From Podospora pseudoanserina (taxonomy: Eukaryota > Ascomycota > Sordariomycetes > Sordariales > Podosporaceae), in contig NC_085921.1 of assembly GCF_035222485.1 (NCBI RefSeq), positions 1,302,001 through 1,366,000 of the forward strand: a DNA stretch of 64,000 nucleotides, read 5' to 3'. Positions 11,600-20,868 of this stretch are shown one piece after another. A model generated the notes under the pieces. It ran no database searches and was not told the origin of the DNA. It was given only the letters and a program-made list of their open reading frames with translations. Each line of letters opens with the position of its first letter. The stretch's first letter is position 1. A program made the position numbers and the translations under genes.

Positions 11600-12932
11600 A
11601 TGGCGTCGTACACACCGCGGCATTCCCGGCATCCATCTCTCGATCTCAGCCAAACCACTTCGTACTCTCCCTCCCGCGAGCGCCGCCAGTCCAAAGCCTC
11701 CTCCTTCGCCGACCGCCCCGGGACACCCCTCCGCAACGGTTTCGCCTCGTCTGATATGGATTTGGCAATGATGAACGGTGATGGCGGTGGCAACGGCCTT
11801 GGCAACCTGGCCGACGAGTTGGCCGGGCTTGACGATGACTACGATGACTATGACGACTACGACGAGGATGTCCCGGAGGGAGAGTACGACGATGACAACG
11901 AGCTACAGAAAAGCCAGATAACCACCCGCGGAAACAGTCCACACAAAACACAGGGAACTAATTTCGAGGATACGGATGACACAGACCTGGACCAGAAAGG
12001 TGGCCAGCAGGTGCGGGATAGCGGTGTCGATGTAGAGCACAGCCCATCACGAGGAAGCAGTCTCCCACACAGGTTGAGGAATAACAGTCTGGGCGTACCC
12101 TCGCCCAGCGGGAAGCACGGGCACAGGAGAAAAGGCAGCGCATATGACGGCAGTGAATATGGCAGCGAGAGCGACCTCGACAATGGCGGGATGCCACCAC
12201 GCTTAATAGAGAAAATGGATGAGGTGGAAAGTCTGGCGAGACGGGGGACAGAGAAGACGGGAGGGCCGTTGGATGGGACATTTCAGAGGGTTACTGAAGG
12301 GCTGCGGGATTTGGGCAGTCAAGCGGGTGTGGAGGGTGGTGCCACTAGGTATTTTCTTCCCAATCATCCTCCGACCTGGATATTTTCAAACGCTAACATC
12401 GCTCTTTTTCACCAGGTTAATAACCGCCCACTCGGCCGTGACAACTCACCTGAGCCATCAAAACAGACAAATGCACAACCTCTCCTTCCCGCTCTTGTCG
12501 CCCCTGGTAGCACCACCAGATCCGGAGGCTATCGAAGAGCTGTTGCCGATGCTCATCAGTCTTTCGGAACTCATGCCTCGGCCTTCGACAACCGCTCTCC
12601 AGTCATTATCCTCGCTTCACAGCCTGACAACGGATCTGGTGAATACGCTCAACTATCTGAGCGACACGATTCACATGTCAAGGCAAACCACCAATATTGC
12701 CACAAGAAGGTTAAAGTCGGCGAAAGATCTCGTGGCGGAGATCAAGCATGATGAGGAGCTGAGAGAGGAAGGGGAGAGGTGGCTAGCAAAGGGGAAGTGG
12801 GGTGAGAGATTGGAGCGAAGGGAATGTGCGAATGTGTGTGGTGAAGTAGTGGGCGGGTTTGAGAAGGTATGTGAAGGCTGGAGGAAGAGGCTGGTGGAGT
12901 TGGCCAGAGCAGAAGAGATGGGCCAAGCTTAA
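11600..12932 (+). CDS. uncharacterised acidic protein with C-terminal helical domain
   Basis: Two exons, 11600-12348 and 12416-12932, are separated by a 67-bp intron (GTATTT...CACCAG, with a GCTAAC branch site). They encode 421 residues. The N-terminal half is disordered: Ser/Arg/Pro-rich, with a very acidic Asp/Tyr tract at about residues 73-101 (GLDDDYDDYDDYDEDV) and patches resembling phosphorylation sites. From about residue 250 on, the protein becomes helical and leucine-rich (RLITAHSAVTTHLSHQNRQ, then LHSLTTDLVNTLNYLSDTIH), ending in charged helices. The splice is well supported because it joins two coherent frames. I do not recognise the family. The layout, a disordered acidic head and coiled tail, would suit a scaffold or cytoskeletal partner, but that is a guess. 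Confidence 0.8.
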
Positions 12933-13394
12933 ATTTGAGGCAAGATTCTGACATGTTTGCGGTGTTGTTGTGTTTGTTTGAGGGAAGACATTTCGCGGGA
13001 GGGGGAGGGGAGGGTTGGTTTGGATTTTATGCATATATTGGTTTGGTTGGGTTTTGGTTTGGGTGGGTGGGTGGGTAGGTTGGTTGGTTGGTTCATGGCG
13101 GCAAGTACTTAGAGAGATATCGGATTCCCACAAGTGGACATTACATACTTATATATACAGGAGACAAAAACGTATTTACGTACCCTTTTTTGCTACGGGG
13201 TCTTTCTCGATGTTAGACCCGTGAAACCATGACGGGAGAATTCTTTTGTTCGAGAACAACTATTCCAAGCACATCCAGCCTCGTACACAAGGATCCAATG
13301 TTTTTTCTCGTACCAAAATGGGTATCATCATCTTTCCTTTTTCCCTAAATCAACCCAGCTTTTCCAACCCAGCCCTTCTTCTCGAGTTGCCGCA
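12933..13394. other. convergent intergenic spacer
   Basis: This is the 3'-3' spacer between the acidic protein gene and the PRPP synthetase gene. It includes GGTT/GGGT-rich simple sequence near 13020-13090 (TGGTTGGTTGGTT). No gene is seen. Confidence 0.6.
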
Positions 13395-14819
13395 CTACAA
13401 CATCCCTCCCCCCTCAAACAACCCAGCAAGGCTCTCCCCAAAGTGCACCCTCCTAACCGCCTCCCCAAACACGCCGCTCACATCCAGCACCTCGACCTTG
13501 CCACACCTCCTCAAATGCGCCGTCTGGTCAATCGTGTTGGTCACTACCACCTTGTCGAGGGCGCTACTCTCGATCCGCTCCAGCGCATCCCCCGAGAAAA
13601 CCCCATGCGTAACCACAGCCACTACCCTCTCGGCCCCCTCCCGTTTCAACAGCTTGGCCGCTCTGGTGATGGTATTCCCCGTGTCAACCAAATCATCAAT
13701 CAACAAGCACGTCCGTCCTTTTACCTCCCCCACAAGCATCATCGTCGCTTTGGCGCTATTCTTCCCGGGAATGAACTTGGGATGTCGCCTCTCTTTGTGG
13801 ATCAGGGCGAATGGGAGGTTCAACACGTCTGCGATGGCGGTGGCGCGCTTTGCCCCGCCTGCGTCGGGGGAGATGATTGTTACGGAGTTGGTGGTGGGGA
13901 GGATGTGCTGGGAGATGTATTTGCACAAAAAGGGGCGGGCGTGGAGGTTGTCGACGGGTATGTCGAAGAAGCCTTGGTAGGTTTGCTCGTGGAGGTCGCA
14001 GGTTAGGATGCGGTCTGCGCCTGAGCAGGTTAGGAGGTCGGCGACCAGGGAGCCGGATTGGGCCATCCATTGTTTGTAGTTTGGTTTGGGGGGGTGGAGG
14101 GAGAGCATGAGGGAGGGGTTTTCGTAGTCGTGGGTTGTAAATTGCCCCGGGGAAGGTGGTGGGAAGGTGTTGTTGTTGTTGTTGCCTGTTCCGTAGGTGA
14201 TGAGTTGTAAAGGGGGGGTTTGGATTCCGGAGGGGGTGCCGCCTCGGTATCCCACTCCTCCGGTGTTGTTATTGCTGTTGGTTACTCGACCGACGACATC
14301 GGTCATGTCTAACCCTTTGCTGCCCAACCCTGCTGTGCGAGCTATATTTGGGTGGGGGGTGACGGGGACGCTTTCAAAGGTGTACGCTCCTGCTTTCCCA
14401 GATCCCGCTTTTCCCTCGCCGTCTACCACCAGTCCTTTATCCCCACGAAGCGGTGCCCCTGCCTTGGAGAAAGCCAGGTCGGGCTGTCGACTATATGGAA
14501 ACAGTGGCAACACGGCTGTTACCCTCCTTGCGCTCCCGCCTTTGCACGCCGCGATCATGATGCAGACTTCCATGAGGTAGTCATTGACTTTGTAGTTTGG
14601 ATCCTCCCCCACGCCAAACGATTGGATGATGTAGACGTCTTTCCCTCGGACGGAGTCTTGGATTTCGCAGCGGGACTCGCCAGAGGAGAACTTGCAAAGG
14701 ATGCGCTCGGAGGGGGAGATGGAGAGGTAGTTGCAGATAGAGAGGGCGAGGGAGGGGTGGGAGTTGCCTGAGAGGATAGAGATGTTGCGGACCATGTTGG
14801 AGGAGGTTTTGCGTGTCAT
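13395..14819 (-). CDS. ribose-phosphate pyrophosphokinase subunit with large insertion
   Basis: This PRPP synthetase subunit transfers pyrophosphate from ATP to ribose-5-phosphate, feeding purine, pyrimidine, His, Trp and NAD synthesis. It is a single ORF of 474 residues; Met9 (MVRNISILSGNSHPSLALS) may be the true start. Conserved parts are KFSSGESRCEI and DVYIIQSF near the N-terminus, then LPLFPYSRQ, CDLHEQTYQGFFDIPVDNL, SPDAGGAKRA and the PRPP-binding loop CLLIDDLVDTGNTITRA near the C-terminus. A non-homologous, Gly/Asn/Pro-rich insertion of roughly 110 residues follows PYSRQ. Canonical enzymes are about 320 residues; ascomycetes have several paralogues, some with such insertions. I cannot name the exact paralogue. 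It is probably one subunit of a hetero-oligomer. Confidence 0.93.
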   Translation of the reverse strand: MTRKTSSNMVRNISILSGNSHPSLALSICNYLSISPSERILCKFSSGESRCEIQDSVRGKDVYIIQSFGVGEDPNYKVNDYLMEVCIMIAACKGGSARRVTAVLPLFPYSRQPDLAFSKAGAPLRGDKGLVVDGEGKAGSGKAGAYTFESVPVTPHPNIARTAGLGSKGLDMTDVVGRVTNSNNNTGGVGYRGGTPSGIQTPPLQLITYGTGNNNNNTFPPPSPGQFTTHDYENPSLMLSLHPPKPNYKQWMAQSGSLVADLLTCSGADRILTCDLHEQTYQGFFDIPVDNLHARPFLCKYISQHILPTTNSVTIISPDAGGAKRATAIADVLNLPFALIHKERRHPKFIPGKNSAKATMMLVGEVKGRTCLLIDDLVDTGNTITRAAKLLKREGAERVVAVVTHGVFSGDALERIESSALDKVVVTNTIDQTAHLRRCGKVEVLDVSGVFGEAVRRVHFGESLAGLFEGGGML

Positions 14820-16156
14820 GTAAGAAGGTAGGTAGTGTTGTTGGTTCTGGAGGTGAGAAAGGGCGATGATGGGAGCTAGCCCATTTCTTTGTCAAGGTGA
14901 AGCTCAAACACGGCGGCGGCGACGATGTCAGGGGTTGATATGTGGTGTAAAGTGTGATCTGACAATTGGGCACCCACGACAACACCCTCTTCTTCCGCTT
15001 GTTGTATTGTCCCTCCCTCACACCGAATACTGTAGCTTTGTGTCCTTTGGGGTAGGACAATCTGCTTGGCAGGACCTGATGTTCCGATCGTTGCTGCGGT
15101 GGTTATCGTCAAAGGGTACAGGTAGGTGGTCGAATATAAAGGGTCCCAAGATCCCGTCCTGTGCTGTCTTGTCAATGTCGTACAAACACCACCACGGATA
15201 TGTACCCCCGGAAGATGTAAAACTGTGACCGTGACACAAAAACTGCTTGTCAATTCATCGGTCGTGTGACCGGAATGGGAATTCGCCCTCTGCATATAAT
15301 TGTCCAGCAGCCCAAAAACCACCGTCCAATGTTCTTTAAGGAATTTAACCCGCGTCTGGCCGAATGTCCTTCTCTCTCTTATGGATGGAATTGTCGATAG
15401 CGGAATTCGGCACATTCTGTAGCTCTCCCGCTGCGAGATTCCCGAGCCGTAGATCTTATATATATCCATCTACCTATCTGACCCCTCTTACATACTACTA
15501 TCTTCTTCAGTTTTCCCCAAAACTTGAAACCAAACCTTTCCATCCACACTCACCGAAGAATTATCCCATCCCATCCCAATAGCTATCCAAATTCCCTTAT
15601 CCGCCGCCTCCCACCCAGTGACGTCATACCAGCCCTTCCGCAATCAGACAGCTCCTAGACACAAGAGGTCCCAACACCAATGAATGGCTGCGACAGCCAC
15701 ACGTGTATCTGACCTCACGAGCCTTTCCAAAGAGATAGACAACAATAGTGACAGTGTCCTCGGATTAAACAAATGGTCTCGTGATCAACTTGTCAAAAAC
15801 AGCAACAAGTGACACATCAAAATGCTGTGACACCCCCGCGCCTGTCTTGAAAAGAGAGGCATCACGCGACCCATGTTTTGGTATTCCTTCAATTTGCTAA
15901 CGAGGTTGGTGATGATCACTCGTGTGCTCGACTCAATGGACAGAAACCATTGGCACGTGTTGACAGTATTCAAAGCGACTTTCAATCACCGAAAACAACA
16001 TCTCATGAGGGGAGCAGAATTGCAGACCTATCCACCATTTTAAATCATCAAATATCAAGCGATCAAACAAACCGCCCAAGACTCCTCTCTCAAACCACAA
16101 CCTTCTCCCAAACATTTCTTCCCCATCCCACAGCCTCTCAGACCATGAAAACAGTG
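14820..16156. other. intergenic, no supported gene
   Basis: This is upstream of the PRPP synthetase gene and downstream of U6. A minus-strand frame of 197 codons overlaps the start of the region but has no motif and overlaps the PRPP synthetase promoter. Nothing else is recognised. Confidence 0.55.
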
Positions 16157-16258
16157 AAAAAATTGGTAGCGTCTCTTTGAGTAGCGTGTCATCCTTAGTG
16201 CAGGGGCCATGCTAATCTTCTCTGTATCGTTTCAAATTGACCAAATGCCCCGAAGGGC
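16157..16258 (-). ncRNA. U6: U6 spliceosomal snRNA
   Basis: On the minus strand the sequence opens with the 5' stem-loop GCCC-TTCG-GGGC. It continues with the invariant core CAATTTGAAACGATACAGAG, then AAGATTAGCATGGCCCCTGC and GGATGACACGC. That includes the ACAGAG box that pairs with the intron 5' splice site, and the AGC catalytic triad. It ends in a run of six T (16157-16162), a polymerase III terminator. A TATA-like TATAAA lies about 50 bp upstream (near 16308-16313). No intron interrupts it. It is the catalytic RNA of the spliceosome. The exact 5' end may differ by a base or two. Confidence 0.95.
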
Positions 16259-16765
16259 GAGGAAGAAAAAGAAGAAACCGATCAAATTCTGGCAGGCAAG
16301 TCGACAATTTATAGACTGCCAGAAGACATCCCGGGTGGCCTATGCACGCTTGCAAATCCCCCACTGAATGCAAATCGTCTGTGCGCCACCACCGCCACTA
16401 CGAAGATCAGGCCAGCGTGGCTGGGAGCAGCCAGATTGTTGCCACTTGCCACCTCCTTTTTGACTCATCAGGAGGAACGGCCTTGAAACAACATACACAG
16501 AGGCACCTCAAAGTACAAACACATATGCAAAGTCTGGCAAGAAAGTTGGGACAAAATCTATTGTCTTATCAAAGAGTTCATCTATAACCGATCAAAACGA
16601 AGCGAAAAGCAATGTCAAAATCAACCCCCTTTTGTTATCATTGTTCTTCCTCTCTGGACGCAGCGCTGTTGTGGTAGGCTGCAAGCAGCCAACAAAAAAA
16701 GTGAAAATCCACCCTCTTGATGAAAAATCTCAATCCCATTACTCAACTATCTCGTAACTTCCAAG
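16259..16765. other. spacer with U6 promoter and ODC 3' flank
   Basis: No coding gene is seen. The right part is the 3' flank of the ornithine decarboxylase gene. The left part should hold the U6 promoter, including the TATA-like element near 16308-16313. Confidence 0.5.
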
Positions 16766-18239
16766 TTACAAGTCCAAAAGAGCCTTGGCACCGGGCTCAC
16801 TGCACACGTAGATGACGTCGTGCTCGTTGGAAAAGCCGTTGAAAGTGGTGGCGGAGCATTTGGTGTAGGCACCCATGTCCTCAAAGTAGAGCCAGTCACC
16901 AACGTCCAGGACAACAGGGAAGCGGATGCTCTCGGTGATGCGATCGATGCCGTCGCAGGTCGGGCCCCAGATGCTGTACTCCACTCCGCTGCGGTCATCC
17001 ATACCGTTGGCGGCGGGGGTGTCATACAGAGTCTGGCCGCCGGCGCGGAGCACCTTGGCCTCGGGGTGCTGGTGATCAAACATGATGCTGCTGAAGTTGC
17101 CATACAGACCATCGTTGACATATAGCATGTAGCTGGGATCGGGAGTCGTGGTGCCGTTGTTAATCAAGGCGGTGTCCTGGATGGTGCGGCGGGCAATGAC
17201 GTTGCAGGCCAAAGTGTAGGCAGCCGAGGCGTAGAAACGGCCGGGCTCAGCAATCAAGTTGATACCGCTGTGAGCGGGGAAATACTCGTCGAGAGCTTCA
17301 CGGAGAACACCAGCCATCTGCTCAAAGGTGTTGTCGGCGCAGAAGCCACCGCCGACGTCCAGAGTCTTGAGCGAAAAGCCATAAGAGGCAGCCTGCTGAA
17401 AGACCATGTGCGAGTCACGGACGGCCTTCAAGAAAGCGCTGGGGTCCGAAGCGCCAGAGCCAACGTGGAAGCTGACACCCACGACGTTAAGGTTCAAGTC
17501 GCGGGCCAAGGCCAAAAGACCATCAGTCGAGTCGAGCGAGGCGCCAAACTTCATGCTAAGGCGGCAAAGGGACGACGTGTCGTCGGTAAGGATGCGCAGA
17601 TAAAGCTCGGCCTCGGGGTAGAAGCGGGCAATCTTGCGAAGCTCGTCGGCATTGTCAAAGGTCATGGCACGCACGCCCTGCTGGGCAACGTAGCGCACAT
17701 ACGAGTTGGTCTTGCAGGGCTGAGCATAGATGATGCGGGAGGGGTCAACTCCCATGCGGAGGACCTGCTCAATCTCGGCCTTGGAGGCGCAATCGAAGCC
17801 ATTGCCAAGGGCAGCCAGCAACTTGAGGAGCATAGGGTCCGGGTTGCACTTGACGGCTATTGCGTATGTTAGCATCCTGTTTTTCTCTCATCTTCTCCAT
17901 GACAAACCACTTACCATAGAAGGGCTTGACGCGAGGCAAGTTCATCTTCCAGCGGAGGTGCTGGCGGTAGACCTCACCGAGGTCGGCCACAAAGAAGGTG
18001 TCCTCCTCTCCGGGCTCGCAGTCCTCGTGGTCAATGCTCTCCACGCGCTGGCGGAGGGCATTGCCAATCAGCTCCTTGGCGGTAGGACCCTCATGGTGGT
18101 GGTGGTGTTCACCTAAATGGTGATGGTTGTGTTGCTCAAAGTAGCCATTGTTGCAGCTCTTTAAAAAGACATGATTATTCGTTAATTCCGTATAATCGAG
18201 TGATACGAAGCGATCGGCGAGCAAAGTTGGCATAACCAT
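16766..18239 (-). CDS. spe-1: ornithine decarboxylase
   Basis: This PLP enzyme decarboxylates ornithine to putrescine, the first and rate-limiting step of polyamine synthesis. Two exons, 18239-17915 and 17856-16766, with a 58-bp intron (GTAAGT...CAATAG) give 471 residues and rebuild FYAVKCNPDP, where the Lys (about 111) binds PLP. Later motifs are HVGSGASDP, DVGGGFC, AEPGRFY, YVNDGLYGNFSS and WGPTCDGIDRI with the catalytic Cys near 409. The MVMPT start matches my recollection of the Neurospora protein. Unusually, a His-rich segment (HNHHHLGEHHHHHEG) sits at about residues 36-52. A leader region of several hundred bases precedes the start. Such leaders take part in polyamine control in fungi, but control here is inference. 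Confidence 0.96.
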
Positions 18240-20868
18240 ATCCGGGATCGTAACGGGGGTGAGCGGTCGAGAAGAATTAGGTGGTAGGTAGCGGCGGCGG
18301 GTGGGTAGAATATTAGAGATGTTCTCGTGATCTCGAGCGTGGGTGGGTGATGAGCTCTATATCGAACTTATCGAAAGCTCAGAATATGTTTTTTGGGTAG
18401 TAGATAAAAGGCGATGTGATAGCACGGGGTGCTCAAGCGAGTATTAGGGAGGTCGGTGTGGGTAGCAGACTGGTCCCTCAAAGGTCTGACGAGGCTTCGT
18501 CGACTCTTCCTCCGTCAGAGGAAGAACCGCACAACTCGTCCTATGCGGCAGCTGGTTGTTGTTGGTATCGTGGGGGGCTTGGTTGAACAAGGAGTCGAAC
18601 AGGGAGAGCTCGAGTTCCTTACGCGACTTCAGCAGGGGGTGGCAGGGAGTTGATGATGTGAAAGGTTTGTCGAAGGCTGAAATCTTGGTCTGAGACAAAG
18701 TCTACGGCCAAGGAAGCCGTATTGAGCTTGGGTGCCTTTGAGAAGACCAAAGGCAGTCAGGCGTAGCGATGGATATCGCTAGCTGTTTCTGTGAGGCAGG
18801 ATGCGCGTCAGCATGTGTGAAAACTCCTACGGATATAAACAATCAACAGCGAGCAACCCCGCTGGAAGCTCTTCAGAAAGCCATCCATCCCAGGTCTGAG
18901 ACATGACGCATGCCACGAGGCCGAGTGGGTGGGATAGAGCCCAACCCAGCACGGTCGCTTGCGGTCATTGTCACGAGCGGGAGCTCCCAGCGGTCGTGCG
19001 CCGATATCTATCCGCATAGCCGCGGCGAGGAGGTGAAAAATTTGCACTTACTTGGGAGGTGATGGGTGCGCGAACGCAGTAAGTGCAGGAGTTGTCCAGT
19101 GTAGCAATTGATGCCAAGGTCGATGATGTGTTGAGGAAGGAGGACAGTTGGCAAAGGGAAAATCGTGGGAAAGGGGAAGAGGTTCAAGGACGGGGGTGGA
19201 AGGTTTGGAAGCCGGCGTTGAGCTTCTTAATAATGGAGGGGCGCAGAGTGGGCGGGAGGCAGGTGCTTTGGTGGGGCATTTTCGATGGATGGCTGTGCCT
19301 CGATCCTTGATTTGGATTTGGCAGAGCCCACAACAAAAAAAAAAACTCCAAAGAGGGCACCACCTTTTTTTCCACCGGTCCCAGATATTTCAAGACACCG
19401 CCTACAGATGACAGATGGTGTCTACAGAAACCCTAAGGACCCTCGGCAACCATCTTCCTGTGACCTACCTAGATAAACTCACCTGCCGTCTTTGGCAAAA
19501 CATCATATCGCACCTGAGGTGGCCGCGCAATTCCATCAACTTCCCTTCAAGTGTCCCCGCGGCAAAGATGCCGTGCTCTGCTGTACTACAGCAGCATACC
19601 TAGCTACTACCTATCTACAATGCGAGGCCAGGCCGCCGTCCGGTGTTGCTGACGCTCGTTATGCCGGATATCTGGCCGAGGCCGCCGTCTCCTGGCCCAG
19701 TGCAATCACAACTCATGAGATGGTGGGTGGTCTCCTGGCCCGGTGGCGTGCCATCACTCGATCCGCAACTTGCGGTCAGCGAGCCAGTTTCGATGCCCAA
19801 ATTCCATCCCTTCTCCGCTCGTTAGCGGACGCTTGTGGTGTTATGCGGGCCCATTGCACCGTTGGTCATGTTCCAGCATGCAACCCATCGCCGATATCTT
19901 TTCGTTCTGTATCGAGAGAGTCCATGGCCGGGGAAAGAGGAGAAAGTAGGAGCACACTGGAGCCAGTAAAAATCCCGCACCATCAATCAGCCTGCTTTTG
20001 CTCTCTCTGGCAGTCCATTGTCTTTGCATCCGGCGGCTATCTTGGCTAAGGAGTGACTGAAGATTTTAGGTACAGCATTCTCCTACGAGCAACTTTTCTC
20101 ACCCACCCCAAGGTTTTGATACCAGCAGCCCACAGCCATCCCATGTAGATCTGGCCAATGTCGTCGACGAGCTGCACGTATCCTCTTGGCACACTTACTT
20201 CTGGTTCCCCGCAGGAAAGGACTCAGACCCTTCATTGGTCTTGCCGACTGTCCCTGCGCCGATATGCTTCCCCCGTGCAGCCAACTGGAAGCCAACGGGA
20301 GACGGCCAATGCATTTGACTCGTGAAAGAAAAGAAAAAAAAAGATAAACAGCCACTCGGAGCTGAGCCGCATTTGAACCACCCCCTTGAGAAACGTAGCA
20401 ACCACAGACAGGTACCTGCGTGAACGTGACGTAGGCGGGGCAAGGAAAAAAAAAAGTACCACAAGAGTCAGGGGCAACTTCAAACCTCAAAATGAAAAAT
20501 ATTAAAATGTACTCTGTTCTTTAGTCCGCAAGTCCAAAGCTGTGGAAGGCGGTTCTGAAAGAACGAGCTCGCGGCGCCAGGTCTTACTCTGGTCCTTTGA
20601 TCTTGCGTTGGTTTGTGGCCTCATAGCTATTGCGTGAAGCAGTGAGGAGTATCGTATCTAAACGCGTGTGTATGGTAGGTAGGGTAGGAGAAGATAAATG
20701 AAACGGAAGCATGAGAAAATGCTAGAGAAGGCTGATGAACACAAGTCATCAGGCACAGGACCTAAAAAATGTCGCAAATGATTCATGTACACCGGCTGGC
20801 TATCAGAGAAGGGTATCATCGTTCATGTTGTACAGTAAAAATACAAACTGCAGGCCGTCGAAAACTGC
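18240..20868. other. ODC upstream leader/promoter and spacer
   Basis: The part next to ODC probably holds its promoter and a long 5' leader. On the minus strand an ATG near 18814 opens a minimal uORF of 11 codons. A stop-free 84-codon frame with no ATG lies at 18444-18698. The rest, up to the Cym1 stop, contains no supported gene. A plus-strand ORF of 185 codons at 19492-20049 lacks motifs and is not called. Confidence 0.5.

Noticed and set aside
14876-15469. 197-codon minus-strand frame upstream of the PRPP synthetase gene
   Set aside because: No motif; occupies the presumed promoter; composition random.
19492-20049. 185-codon plus-strand ORF
   Set aside because: No domain, Ala/Ser/Arg-rich composition as expected by chance in GC-rich DNA.
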